A stretch of DNA of 64,000 bases from Arthrobacter sp. NtRootA1 (GTDB taxonomy: Bacteria > Actinomycetota > Actinomycetes > Actinomycetales > Micrococcaceae), in the NCBI RefSeq assembly GCF_019976975.1, contig NZ_AP024630.1, positions 4,464,001-4,528,000 of the forward strand. The letters are read 5' to 3'. Shown piece after piece: positions 54,231 to 62,583 of this stretch; the stretch's first letter is position 1, and every line of letters begins with the position of its first letter. The notes under the pieces are model-generated. The model saw only the letters and a program-made list of their open reading frames with translations, did no database searches and was not told the DNA's origin. The position numbers were made by a program, and so were the translations under genes.

Positions 54231-54908
54231 CTAGTCGTTGACGAGCTGGAGAGTACCTGCGGCGCTGAGCTTGCCGGCGAACTCGATTGCAGCGTCACTC
54301 AGGTCCGCTTCTGCAACCTGGCGGGTGCCATCGACGTCGCCATTGAGGACGGTGGGAGCGAAGCGGACGTGGGTTGTATCCTCGATGCCCACAAAGTTAA
54401 GCCAGTCAGCGAAGAAGGTGCTGCTGAAGTCGGAGCCGAAAGCGGCCGGAACACCCGGGGCGTAGACACCGCTGGTGTGGATCGCGAGGGCCTGCTTGCC
54501 TTCCATGAGGCCTCGGTAGCCCTGCTCCGGGTCAAAGCCGAAGCTCCAGCCGGGCTGGGTGATGATGTCGATCCACTGCTTCAGCACGTAGGGGACACCC
54601 GAGTTCCACATGGGGATGTTGAAGACGTAGGCATCGGCTGCAGCGAACTGGTCGAACACAGCGCGGGCGGATTCCCAAGCAGCAACCTGCTCGGGAGTCT
54701 GGTCCTGGCCGGTGAAAACGGCCATCTTTGCAGCAGCCGCGATCCGACCGAAAACAGGCAACGCACCGTCGTCGAACAAGTTCAGGGTCTCCAGTTCAAA
54801 GCTCTCCGGACCGGCAGCCTGGACGGAATCGATGAAGTGCCGGGCCAACCGCAGGGAGTCGCTGTTGGCGTATCGCGGGGAGGCGTTGATGTGGAGGATG
54901 GTAGGCAT
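54231..54908 (-). CDS. azoR: FMN-dependent NADH:quinone oxidoreductase/azoreductase
   Basis: A flavodoxin-fold reductase of 225 residues: ILHINASPRYANSDSLRLARHF binds the FMN phosphate, NIPMWNSGVPYVLKQWIDII (~97-116) is the characteristic AzoR motif MYNFxIPxxLK in variant form, and IHTSGVYAPG follows near 150. It reduces quinones and azo compounds by two electrons, protecting against quinone stress. Its promoter region contains a double GGCAC/GTGCC palindrome (54993-55026), and an HxlR-type regulator lies at 55824; in Bacillus the HxlR-type YodB controls azoR1, so this is a credible regulatory pair. Confidence 0.9.
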   Translation of the reverse strand: MPTILHINASPRYANSDSLRLARHFIDSVQAAGPESFELETLNLFDDGALPVFGRIAAAAKMAVFTGQDQTPEQVAAWESARAVFDQFAAADAYVFNIPMWNSGVPYVLKQWIDIITQPGWSFGFDPEQGYRGLMEGKQALAIHTSGVYAPGVPAAFGSDFSSTFFADWLNFVGIEDTTHVRFAPTVLNGDVDGTRQVAEADLSDAAIEFAGKLSAAGTLQLVND

Positions 54909-54992
54909 TGGCTTCCTTTCGAGGCTTTGCTTCGGGGACGCTTTGTGCCCCGTATTCGATCCTCACGGACATCGCATCAGAGCGTAAGAACG

Positions 54993-55026
54993 CACTTTTT
55001 TGTGCCTAGGGCACTTCGAAGTGCCT
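54993..55026. promoter_or_regulatory. Tandem palindromic operators between azoR and the HAD gene
   Basis: GCAC-TTTTTT-GTGC (54993-55006) is followed by the perfect 16-base palindrome GGCACTTCGAAGTGCC (55011-55026); GTGCC-TAG-GGCAC overlaps both. Four regularly spaced half-sites suggest cooperative dimers, most plausibly of the HxlR protein. Confidence 0.6.
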
Positions 55027-55074
55027 ACCCTTTCAGGGCGTCCAAATGTTGGTGGAGTCCCTAGGATTCTTCCT

Positions 55075-55743
55075 GTGGAAGAATCCGGAAGCCCCATCGC
55101 AGGCCATAGCAGCGGCACGTCCCAGGCCGTGTACACCGACATCGACGGCACCGTCACCGCTTACAACACCATCTTCGAGTTCCTCCGCTTCGATGCCGGC
55201 AACTCCCGCAAAGCCGAAGCGGAGGAGTTCCTTGAGGGCCTGCGGGCCGCAGCCAGGAACGGCGTACCAAGATCCGTGACGAACGCCCGGTACTTCAGCT
55301 GGTGGCGCGGCCGCCGCGTGGGCGACGTCCAGGAACTCGGCGAGCGCTGGGCCGATGTCCAGGCCGGGTCACCCGACGACTGGTCCTTCCTCGAACCGGT
55401 TGCTTCTCTCTTGGACGATCACGCTGCGGCGGGCCGGCGACTCGTGGCGGTCACGGCGTCGTTCGAACCTGCTTTGCTACATGTTCGACGGCGGTGGCCG
55501 AACCTTGAGCTGCTGTGTACACGTCCACTCCTTGCCGGAGATAGCTACACAGGGGAAATTGAGGGAGCCCTGGTGGGCGAAGCCAAAGCCCAGGCGGTCC
55601 TGACCCATGCCGCTGAACATGGCGTGGACCTCAGCGCGAGCTTCGCGTATGGCGACCATAGCTCGGATCTGCAGTTCATGGCTTTGGCTGGCCAGTCGCT
55701 GCTGGTCACCACGATGCCTCAGCCTCCCGTGGTTGCCGGTTAG
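55075..55743 (+). CDS. HAD-superfamily hydrolase (HAD-IB, SerB/CicA-like)
   Basis: A phosphatase of 222 residues. Motif I is VYTDIDGTVTAYN (nucleophile Asp near residue 23-25), motif II is LVAVTASFEPALLHV (Thr/Ser), motif III Lys is in ALVGEAKAQAVL and motif IV is ASFAYGDHSSDLQFM. The helical cap between motifs I and II is typical of IB members. The substrate is unknown; phosphoserine- or lysophosphatidate-like substrates occur in relatives. GTG 55075 is the likely start; an upstream in-frame start would overlap the palindromic operator region. It is divergent from azoR and may share its regulation. Confidence 0.85.
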   Translation: MEESGSPIAGHSSGTSQAVYTDIDGTVTAYNTIFEFLRFDAGNSRKAEAEEFLEGLRAAARNGVPRSVTNARYFSWWRGRRVGDVQELGERWADVQAGSPDDWSFLEPVASLLDDHAAAGRRLVAVTASFEPALLHVRRRWPNLELLCTRPLLAGDSYTGEIEGALVGEAKAQAVLTHAAEHGVDLSASFAYGDHSSDLQFMALAGQSLLVTTMPQPPVVAG

Positions 55744-55823
55744 GTTTCAGCGTTTACGTCACTGTCATTGCCCCCAAGTATGCTGAGGACAACAGTCCAT
55801 TTGATGGGGAAAGTATTGGGGAT

Positions 55824-56231
55824 ATGACTCTCACGGCTGAACAGAAACGCCAGACGGCCCGGAAGCACTACAACGCTTCCCTGGACCTTTGCCCTGCTCG
55901 GCAACTGTTAGAGGCCATCAGCAGCAAGTGGGTCACGCTGGTGATGTTGGCTCTGGAAGACGGGCAGCAACGCCATAGCGATCTCCGCAAGCGCATACCC
56001 GGAGCGAGCCAGAAAATGCTGACCTCCACGCTGCGCTCACTGGAACGTGACGGCCTGGTGTTGCGGCATGTGACTGTTTCCGTACCCGTGCGGACGGACT
56101 ACGAACTGACTCCACGCGGCCGTTCCCTGCTTCGGATCATCTTCGAGATGAAGGAATGGGCCGAGGAACACATGGATGACGTCGCGGCCTCCCGCATGGA
56201 GCACGACCGCCACCGGCTCACTTTCAACTAA
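55824..56231 (+). CDS. HxlR-family transcriptional regulator
   Basis: A winged-helix regulator of 135 residues: LCPARQLLEAISSKWVTLVMLALEDG with the redox-capable Cys of the family near residue 24, SDLRKRIPGASQKMLTSTLRSLERDGLV as recognition helix, RTDYELTPRGRSLLRI as the wing. HxlR proteins of the YodB/CatR/HypR type sense quinones or electrophiles by thiol modification. It is cotranscribed with the thioesterase gene, 4 bases later, and faces the azoR region, where palindromic sites occur, as well as the convergent AvrD operon. AAGTATGCTGA lies 38 bases before the start. Confidence 0.9.
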   Translation: MTLTAEQKRQTARKHYNASLDLCPARQLLEAISSKWVTLVMLALEDGQQRHSDLRKRIPGASQKMLTSTLRSLERDGLVLRHVTVSVPVRTDYELTPRGRSLLRIIFEMKEWAEEHMDDVAASRMEHDRHRLTFN

Positions 56232-56235
56232 TACT

Positions 56236-56850
56236 GTGCATTTGTTTTGCCTGCACCATGCGGGCGGAACCACGGCGAGTTTCGCGGGCTGGCGTTTCGC
56301 TGACGTCCAGGTCACCAAATTCAGCTACAGGGGCAGGAATTTTCCGTCTATTGCTGCCGCTGCCGAGTCACTCGCCGAACGGATAGGCACGTCACCGTCT
56401 CCGCAGCTCGCTCTTTACGGGCACAGCATGGGTGCTGTTCTTGCTTTCGAGATTGCGCTGCTGCTTCAGGACACCGGACGCCTTGAGCATGTTTTCCTCG
56501 CCGCCGCGCGACCGCCGTCGGGAAGGCACGACGTCGGTGCTATCGCGGCGGCCGCTGTCAGCGGGCAAGCCCTGTCCGAGCGGGCCCGGGAGGTCTTGTT
56601 GGAGGACCTGGAATTGTTGGCGCAGTACCCTGGCCGGCCTGCAAACATGCAGCTCACGGTACCGGCCACGGTTCTCTTCAGCTCGGACGATCCCGTTGTT
56701 CCCGCGTCGGAGTCCCGCCGCTGGGTGGAGTGGTGTGCACAGGAGCCCCGACTCCTTGATATTGGCACGGGCGGCCACCTGTTCCACCTCAGCAACCCTG
56801 ACGTAAGGGAAATCGTGCGAAGGACGCTGTCCCTCAAGGCCAGTGTGTGA
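56236..56850 (+). CDS. Type II thioesterase-like alpha/beta hydrolase
   Basis: A 204-residue thioesterase: the opening LFCLHHAGGTTASFAGW is the type II TE signature (family CLPxAGGSA), the nucleophile is Ser64 in YGHSMGAV, the acid is around Asp152 in FSSDDPVVP, and the catalytic His is His181 or His184 in GGHLFHLS. Such enzymes release or edit acyl chains on carrier proteins. GTG 56236 lies 4 bases past the hxlR stop. An acyl carrier protein and a KASIII are encoded by the convergent operon, which makes a joint pathway likely. Length is slightly short (usual ~240-250). Confidence 0.82.
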   Translation: MHLFCLHHAGGTTASFAGWRFADVQVTKFSYRGRNFPSIAAAAESLAERIGTSPSPQLALYGHSMGAVLAFEIALLLQDTGRLEHVFLAAARPPSGRHDVGAIAAAAVSGQALSERAREVLLEDLELLAQYPGRPANMQLTVPATVLFSSDDPVVPASESRRWVEWCAQEPRLLDIGTGGHLFHLSNPDVREIVRRTLSLKASV

Positions 56851-56879
56851 AAGCCAGCCCTGCCGTTGCGATGGAAAAA

Positions 56880-56913
56880 GCCTGACGACACCCAAATGTG
56901 GGTGTCGTCAGGC
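56880..56913. terminator. Bidirectional terminator between thioesterase and flavodoxin genes
   Basis: A perfect 15-bp stem GCCTGACGACACCCA and its complement, loop AATG, with A-rich and T-rich flanks that give a U-tract in both directions. Confidence 0.9.
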
Positions 56914-56938
56914 CTTTTACGGAGCGTGGATCCGCTTT

Positions 56939-57550
56939 TCAGGCTCCCGCGCTGACGAGTTCCCTGTCCATCGCGATCTTGCCCGTGGTGAAAATGGCGG
57001 TGATCTCAGCAACCCGCCTGCCCAGGTGCTGGGCGGTGGCAATGTCTGCGGGGTGGACGCCTTCCACGCCGACGTCCGAGAAGGTTTGGGCCGCGGCGCC
57101 GTTGAAGTAACCGAAGCGGTTGAGATCGTTTTCGCTGCCCTTGGTGCTCTTCCATCCCGGAAGCAGGCCCAGGTTGATCCAGTTCATGCCGTGCTGGGCT
57201 GCGAAAGTGGAGAAATAGTCCAGCGTGGAGTTCTTGTCACCGGCCTTGCAAGCGGCATTGGTAAAGCCTGCCCCCAGCTTGTTGTGCCACTTCTGCACGG
57301 CCCATCGGCCTGCGGTCTTCTCGGCGAACGCATGAAAGGCCGATGGCGCCGTGCCCATATAGGTAGGGGCGCCGAAAATGATGGCGTCTGCCTGGTCGAT
57401 GAAATCCCAGGATTCCTGGGTCAGCTCATCCACGCGCAGGAGAGCCGTTGTGGCTCCGGTGGCGGCGGCAGCGGAAACCACTGCGTCCGCCAGGACCTTG
57501 GTGTGGCCCGAGCCTGAATAATAAACAACTGCAATCGCCGGATTGGCCAT
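56939..57550 (-). CDS. Flavodoxin/WrbA-like NAD(P)H:quinone oxidoreductase
   Basis: An FMN protein of 203 residues: AVVYYSGSGHTKVLADAV (phosphate loop), IFGAPTYMGTAPSAFHAFAEKTAG (isoalloxazine loop) and LGLLPGWKSTKG. This matches the NAD(P)H dehydrogenase/WrbA branch acting on quinones or related carbonyl compounds. It is last in the AvrD-KASIII-ACP operon, 45 bases after the ACP stop, so it could reduce an intermediate, such as the double bond of a butenolide, or protect against quinones as azoR does. A bidirectional terminator follows its stop. Confidence 0.87.
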   Translation of the reverse strand: MANPAIAVVYYSGSGHTKVLADAVVSAAAATGATTALLRVDELTQESWDFIDQADAIIFGAPTYMGTAPSAFHAFAEKTAGRWAVQKWHNKLGAGFTNAACKAGDKNSTLDYFSTFAAQHGMNWINLGLLPGWKSTKGSENDLNRFGYFNGAAAQTFSDVGVEGVHPADIATAQHLGRRVAEITAIFTTGKIAMDRELVSAGA

Positions 57551-57595
57551 GGTGTCCTTACTTTGTCGTCTCTGCGTCTACTTGTAATGGTGTGA

Positions 57596-57841
57596 CTAGA
57601 TGGCGGGCTGCAGGGCCAGCTTTTCCGTGACCATGCTGGCTGCGGCGCGGGCGCTGCCTGCCTCGGTGAGCTCGAATTCGTCCACGCGAACACCGAATTT
57701 GTTGCTAAGGATCACGGCGGCTTCAACAAGCGACAGTGAATCGATGTCAAGGTCGGCGAACGAGTCGTCCGGTCCCATGTGGCCGAGCTCGTCCATGGTG
57801 GACCCAATCGCCCCAACGACGTCCATAGCTGTAATTTCCAT
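57596..57841 (-). CDS. Acyl carrier protein
   Basis: An 81-residue carrier with the phosphopantetheine site Ser35 in DLDIDSLSLVEA, preceded by acidic PDDSFADLD and followed by a helix-rich C-terminus (RVDEFELTEAGSARAAASMV). The DSL(S)LVE context resembles dedicated secondary-metabolism ACPs more than the housekeeping FAS ACP. ATG 57841 has GGGGGAAG before it. It lies between KASIII (90 bases upstream) and the flavodoxin gene. It presumably carries a beta-ketoacyl chain made by KASIII and handed to the AvrD-type protein. Confidence 0.9.
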   Translation of the reverse strand: MEITAMDVVGAIGSTMDELGHMGPDDSFADLDIDSLSLVEAAVILSNKFGVRVDEFELTEAGSARAAASMVTEKLALQPAI

Positions 57842-57930
57842 TTGCTTCCCCCTTTTATGGTGGCCCGGGTTAGCCGGCGCCACAGTGGTCCTGCACGGCA
57901 CCCCCGGCCTGCAGGAATCGGTGTCCGGCC

Positions 57931-58905
57931 CTAGTGCGGGTCGACAACCGAGATCGATGGCCATGTCATGGCAACGGCTCCCCAGGTAGTCCCTCCGCCA
58001 AAGGCAGTCAGAACCACTTTGTCGCCAGGACTCCTGTGGCCTTTGGTTCCGGCGTAGGTCATTGCCAACGGGATGGATGCGGCTGAGGTATTGCCCACCC
58101 TGTCCAGGTGAACCTCGGCCCTGGATCCCGGAATGCCGGTCACCGAAGCAACGGTGTTCAAGATCCGGAGGTTCGCCTGGTGGGCAATCAAGGAGTTCAC
58201 ATCGCCAGCAGCCCAACCAGCGCTTGCGAGCACTGTTTCCACAGAATCGGACATCGCTGCGACTGCCTGCGTGAACACCTCTTTGCCCTGCATCTCAAAA
58301 AATGAACCGGGACCTTCCGGCACTTGGATGAGCGTTTCGCCTTCGCCATCGGAGTGCAGCGTTGAGGCCTTGATGGCTCCGGGTTCCTCTGCTGTTCCAG
58401 CAGACAGGTAGGCTGCGCCCGCTCCGTCCCCGAAGATCACCGAGGTGGTCCGGTCCGTCGGATCGAGCAGGCGGGTAAAGGTGTCCGCGCCGATTACCAG
58501 GGCCGAGTCCACGGATCCCGAACGGATAGCCCAGGTGGCCGTGGTCAGGGCATAGACAAATCCGGAGCAGACCGCGGAAACATCGAAAGCAGCGATGCCC
58601 TTCAACCCCAGGTTCGCCGCCACCTTGGGTGCGGTGGCCGGGCAGACCTTGTCCGGCGTCGAGGTGGCCACAATCAAGAGCCCAGCCGAATCGACGCCGG
58701 CACTGGCCAAGGCGCGCCGGCCCGCCATGGTGGCCAGGACGCTGGTGCTTTCCGTTTCGTCGGAGTGGCGGCGTTCGGCGATGCCTGTCCTGCGCCTGAT
58801 CCATTCGTCCGAGGTGTCCATGACAGCAGACAGGTGCTCGTTGGTGACCACTTTCCTAGGTAGTGCTCCGCCCAGTCCCCGGACAACGGCGGATGCCGCA
58901 CTCAT
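57931..58905 (-). CDS. Beta-ketoacyl-ACP synthase III-type enzyme (KASIII)
   Basis: Condenses an acyl-CoA starter with malonyl-ACP. The 324-residue thiolase-fold protein shows the full triad: Cys113 in DVSAVCSGFVYAL, His242 in IAHQANLRIL and Asn272 in GNTSAASIPLA; TSDEWIRRRTGI (residues 31-42) is the KASIII CoA-binding motif. Because it lies outside a fatty-acid operon and next to a private ACP and AvrD, it is probably a dedicated chain-initiating enzyme. Its ATG overlaps the avrD-like stop as ATGA, indicating coupling. Substrate chain length cannot be read from sequence. Confidence 0.92.
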   Translation of the reverse strand: MSAASAVVRGLGGALPRKVVTNEHLSAVMDTSDEWIRRRTGIAERRHSDETESTSVLATMAGRRALASAGVDSAGLLIVATSTPDKVCPATAPKVAANLGLKGIAAFDVSAVCSGFVYALTTATWAIRSGSVDSALVIGADTFTRLLDPTDRTTSVIFGDGAGAAYLSAGTAEEPGAIKASTLHSDGEGETLIQVPEGPGSFFEMQGKEVFTQAVAAMSDSVETVLASAGWAAGDVNSLIAHQANLRILNTVASVTGIPGSRAEVHLDRVGNTSAASIPLAMTYAGTKGHRSPGDKVVLTAFGGGTTWGAVAMTWPSISVVDPH

Positions 58906-59939
58906 TTCTTATCCCCCACGGAAGCACTTGCTGCCGCACCATGGGACGGCAGTTGGTGGGCAACGCTGCAAACTACTTCGCCGCCGTCGAACGTTCCTAC
59001 GACATCAGCGAGGCGCCACCATCCGCCGTCCTTTTGGATCAACCGGCTCTTCTGCAGCTCCACTGCAAGGCCGGTCTCCTGCCCGCCCCCATTCTTCGGG
59101 CAGGAGCCGTTGAGTGTGATGCGGGTTTTGCGCATCCACAAGGTGTTGCTGTCCGCGCGGTTCATGGAATCGAGCCGGTACAGGAGAACCTGCCCCAGCT
59201 GCAGCGAGGCAACAAAGTACTCGACGGCGGACAGCGCCTGCGGGTAGGCGGCCTCCAGCCCGCGGCGGTCGTCGAGGCGTCGGGATAGTGGGGTCTGCTG
59301 GTGGAACGAGAGCTGCGCGCGGGCCGTTCCTTCACCGGGATCCAGGACGACGTCCAGCAGCGAAACCTGCCGTTCTGCCCACAGGCCACCGTAGAGACGG
59401 GTGCTGGCGTCACCCACCAGAGCTTCCTCGGACGGCGATTGCACTGACGCGAGCCCGAGCTCGGCGTGCTCATGGGCCACTTCCAGTACCGCGGTCATGG
59501 ACGCAACAGAGCAGCGAAGGACCGAAGCGTGTCCCAGGTCCTGTAGCGTCGCCCGGCATTCGAGATCGCCCAGGGTGCCTTCCACAGGCTCACTACCACC
59601 CGAGATGGTCACCGACGCCAGATAGGCGGCAGGCAGCAGTTCGGGAGAATACCGGCTGGCCAACAAAGCCTCTGCCATCCTGGCAGTCAAAACAAGGACA
59701 TCCGTGGTGCCAAGGTGTGGGGTTTGCTCCGAGTTCCCCTTGATGGACCACGTACCTTCAACGCCAAGAGCGGCGCGGGCAGTGAGCGTGGATTCGGAGA
59801 CAGTATGGTTCACGCGGAGGTCCCGGAGATTCGGGTTGGTGGTCTTGTAGCCGTGGCTGAAGAACCGACCCCAACCGTCGCCCAGAAGTTCGTCGATGGA
59901 CGGGTAATTCTCGATGCTGGGGCGTAGGGCAAGTGGCAT
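58902..59939 (-). CDS. AvrD family protein (putative syringolide-type signal synthase)
   Basis: A 345-residue protein whose start SIENYPSIDELLGDGWGRFFSHGYKTT...LRDLRVNHTVS fits the AvrD family opening (a LGxxxxRFFxxGYK pattern). It continues with LGTTDVLVLTARMAEALLASR and two hotdog-like halves. In Pseudomonas syringae AvrD directs synthesis of syringolides, acyl-sugar lactones that elicit plant defence, from a beta-ketoacyl chain and a pentulose. Here it is first in an operon with KASIII, ACP and a flavodoxin-type reductase, which would supply exactly such a chain. ATG 59939 has TAGGAA before it. The product is not predictable; gamma-butyrolactone-like signals are an alternative. Confidence 0.72.
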   Translation of the reverse strand: MPLALRPSIENYPSIDELLGDGWGRFFSHGYKTTNPNLRDLRVNHTVSESTLTARAALGVEGTWSIKGNSEQTPHLGTTDVLVLTARMAEALLASRYSPELLPAAYLASVTISGGSEPVEGTLGDLECRATLQDLGHASVLRCSVASMTAVLEVAHEHAELGLASVQSPSEEALVGDASTRLYGGLWAERQVSLLDVVLDPGEGTARAQLSFHQQTPLSRRLDDRRGLEAAYPQALSAVEYFVASLQLGQVLLYRLDSMNRADSNTLWMRKTRITLNGSCPKNGGGQETGLAVELQKSRLIQKDGGWWRLADVVGTFDGGEVVCSVAHQLPSHGAAASASVGDKK

Positions 59940-60112
59940 GGATGTTCCTAGGATCGTCATCGGCGGTGATCCAAGAATCCATCGTCCAGCCGGCGGCAAC
60001 CAGTGTCCGTGGATGGTGGTGGTGGGAACACCAGTCTGCGGATGACCCGGCCCGCACCGGCCACTAGGCTGGAACCGTTCCACCCCAGAACCGCTATGAA
60101 GGGACCGAAGTT

Positions 60113-60949
60113 TTGGCTTACATCACTGTAGGAAACGAAAACAGCACCGAGATCGAGCTCTACTACGAGGACCATGGCACGGGGCAGGCGGTGGTCCTCA
60201 TCCACGGCTACCCGCTGGATGGTTCATCGTGGGAGAAGCAGACAGCAGCCTTGCTCGACGCCGGCTACCGCGTCATTACCTATGACCGCCGCGGCTTTGG
60301 CAAGTCCAGCAAGCCCACGGTCGGCTACGACTACGACACCTTTGCCGCTGATCTGAAGGTCCTCCTGGAAACCCTGGACCTGAACGATGCCGTGCTGGTT
60401 GGCTTCTCCATGGGCACCGGCGAGGTTGCACGCTACATCAGCACGTACGGTTCCGCCCGGGTGGCGAAAGCCGTCTTCCTTGGTTCCTTGGAGCCGTTCA
60501 TGCTGAAGACCGATGACAACCCGGACGGCGTTCCGCAGGATGTCTTCGATGGGCTGTATGAGGCTGCCAAGGCAGACCGCTACGCCTTCTTTACCGACTT
60601 CTTCAAGAACTTCTACAACAGCGACACCTTCCTTGGAACAGAACGCCTCAGCCAGGAATCCGTGGACGCCAGCTGGAACCTCGCAAGCCAGGCGGGCGCC
60701 TTCGCGTCCGTGGCTGCACAGCCCACCTGGCTGACGGACTTCCGCGCGGACATCCCCAAGATCGATGTTCCGGCTTTGATCGTTCACGGCACCGCGGACA
60801 ACATTCTCCCCATCGACGTCACAGGGCGGCGCTTCAAGAAGGCACTGCCCAGCGCCGACTACCAGGAGATCGAGGGCGCTCCCCACGGTCTGTTGTGGAC
60901 GCACGGTCCTGAGGTCAACGAAGCGTTACTGGCCTTCCTCAGGAAGTAG
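60113..60949 (+). CDS. Alpha/beta hydrolase (non-heme chloroperoxidase/arylesterase-like)
   Basis: A 278-residue cofactor-free hydrolase close to bacterial chloroperoxidase/perhydrolase-type esterases: VVLIHGYPLDGSSWEKQ, VITYDRRGFGKSSKP, the nucleophile in LVGFSMGTGEVARYI (Ser near 100), acid in IVHGTADNILPID near 230, His in GAPHGLLWTH near 257. It likely hydrolyses esters or lactones, with perhydrolysis as a side activity. TTG 60113 is used, with AGGGACCG upstream. It is divergent from the AvrD operon with 173 bases between them; a lactonase acting on the AvrD product is an attractive but untested idea. Confidence 0.88.
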   Translation: MAYITVGNENSTEIELYYEDHGTGQAVVLIHGYPLDGSSWEKQTAALLDAGYRVITYDRRGFGKSSKPTVGYDYDTFAADLKVLLETLDLNDAVLVGFSMGTGEVARYISTYGSARVAKAVFLGSLEPFMLKTDDNPDGVPQDVFDGLYEAAKADRYAFFTDFFKNFYNSDTFLGTERLSQESVDASWNLASQAGAFASVAAQPTWLTDFRADIPKIDVPALIVHGTADNILPIDVTGRRFKKALPSADYQEIEGAPHGLLWTHGPEVNEALLAFLRK

Positions 60950-60955
60950 CACCTC

Positions 60956-62485
60956 TTACTTTTTGAGGCGGAGCTTCCGGGCTTTCTTGCCACTACGCAG
61001 ATACTCCTGCTGCGCGGCGTCGGCCTTGGCGCGTTCAGCGGCATGGAGCAATCCATACGTGAAGGCGCTGTTACCAGCACCGGACGCAGACCCCAGTTTC
61101 AAAAGCTCGGCACGGGCCATGGCGCTGTCCTGATGCTCACCCAAAATGGTCTGGACATCATGGGCAGCGTCCGCGAGCTTCGCGGCGCGCTTCCCGTGGA
61201 CACTTTCAGCGGTGGCCGCGGCAAAGCGCAGCTTCTTGGCGGTCTTGCGGACATCATGAAAAGCCGAGTCACGGGAAGGCCCGACGGCGGCACCCACCGC
61301 TGCGTCGTGGCGTTTGGCGAGGCGCTTGGCCGCTTTGTTAACGAGCTTGGCTGTGGTCTTGCGTGCGGGCCCGGTTCCTTGCGGCGCGATGGCGGGAGAG
61401 TCCAGGAAGGCTTCGAGCCCATCCAGAAGCCGGAAATAGCGCGGGCTGTTGAGCCGGGTCCTGATTGCTGCCATGGCCGTGTCCGTCCGAATCTTCATCC
61501 GCTCATCCAGCTCGGCGTGAAGAGGACCCAAAACCAGCTTCATTGGCAGCTCCTCCACATCCTTTCGGAGCCGCTCATGAAGGACCTCTACATCCCGGTA
61601 GCGGCCAAGGGTCTTGGCCAACGATTTCAGTTCAAGCTCAAGTTCCTGAACCGGGGAACCCTTAAAAAGTTTGCGGTAGCTGTGGAGCACGGAGCGGATC
61701 CGTCGGGTCAGGGAGCGCATCTGGTGGACGGCATCATCCCGGTTCATTCGTACATGGGCATCCTGTAGGAGCAGCTTGGCCACCTGGGCGTCGAGGTAAT
61801 TCAGTACGGGTACAACGGCCGGCCCCTTGCGGCTGGGGATCTCGCGGCCGGTCCCCTTTGCGCGCGGCCATGAATCCCCCAAGGCTGTTGCCAGTTTGGA
61901 AGTGCGCTCGCTCGGGCTCGCTCCTGCATCAGTGAGCCGGGCTTCGGCGGCGTCCAGAATGTGCTCGGCGTCGTCCGCCAGCCGGCTGCCGTTGAGCTCC
62001 ACTTCCCATTCGCGCCATTGCTGTTCGCTGGGATTCCCGAGGGACACGCGTGCCCGCACTTGGTCGTCCACAAACTCGGCCGCGCGTTCGCCGTCGTCCT
62101 GGTAGAGGGGGTAGGTGGTGCGCTCGGTGTTGAGTGTGGCGACTGCCACCACTGTGTGTCCGCGCGTGTAGGCAAGCACCCGATCCATCAATTCCACCGG
62201 GACTGTATCCGCCTGGCCCAGGGGCGCGTGGATTTCGGTGCGACGTCCCGGACTGTGGGGAAGCTTGAGGTGCCACCCGGCGTCGGGACCTCCTGTCCGC
62301 CGCCGCAGCGTGATTCCGCGGGCCGCAAGCGCGAGGTCATTGGTGTCGAAATAGACCGCTTCGAGGCTGTGGGTGGCCGGCTCTCCCACGCGGGCCACGC
62401 CGTCGATTTTCTCAAGCGTGGGAAGCGCCGTGGAAGGATCGACGTCGAACTTCCGCTCGGCCTCAACGTTGCTGGAGGTTGCCAT
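60956..62485 (-). CDS. CYTH and CHAD domain protein
   Basis: A 509-residue two-domain protein. The N-terminal CYTH domain (~1-200) opens with the VEAERKFDV signature (ExExK) and has further triphosphate-tunnel residues (ITLRRRTGG, WHLKLPH). The C-terminal CHAD helical domain (~225-500) is rich in conserved His and basic residues (DDAVHQMRSLTRRIRSVLHSYR, FHDVRKTAKKLRFA). CYTH enzymes act on triphosphates or inorganic tripolyphosphate; CHAD binds polyphosphate. It is likely a polyphosphate-associated triphosphatase. GAGGAG precedes ATG 62485. It converges with the alpha/beta hydrolase and its stop is 6 bases away from that gene's end. Confidence 0.92.
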   Translation of the reverse strand: MATSSNVEAERKFDVDPSTALPTLEKIDGVARVGEPATHSLEAVYFDTNDLALAARGITLRRRTGGPDAGWHLKLPHSPGRRTEIHAPLGQADTVPVELMDRVLAYTRGHTVVAVATLNTERTTYPLYQDDGERAAEFVDDQVRARVSLGNPSEQQWREWEVELNGSRLADDAEHILDAAEARLTDAGASPSERTSKLATALGDSWPRAKGTGREIPSRKGPAVVPVLNYLDAQVAKLLLQDAHVRMNRDDAVHQMRSLTRRIRSVLHSYRKLFKGSPVQELELELKSLAKTLGRYRDVEVLHERLRKDVEELPMKLVLGPLHAELDERMKIRTDTAMAAIRTRLNSPRYFRLLDGLEAFLDSPAIAPQGTGPARKTTAKLVNKAAKRLAKRHDAAVGAAVGPSRDSAFHDVRKTAKKLRFAAATAESVHGKRAAKLADAAHDVQTILGEHQDSAMARAELLKLGSASGAGNSAFTYGLLHAAERAKADAAQQEYLRSGKKARKLRLKK

Positions 62486-62583
62486 CACTTCTCCTCACAG
62501 GAGCTTGTTCTTCGTGGCACCCGTGGAGGCCGGCCCGTTCGCTGGCCGACCTCCACCGGTAGAAGGCTTAGGCCGGGAAGCCG

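Noticed and set aside
54960..55074. Longer N-terminus of the HAD hydrolase starting near 55000
   Set aside because: It would translate through the palindromic operator and does not resemble the HAD family N-terminus.
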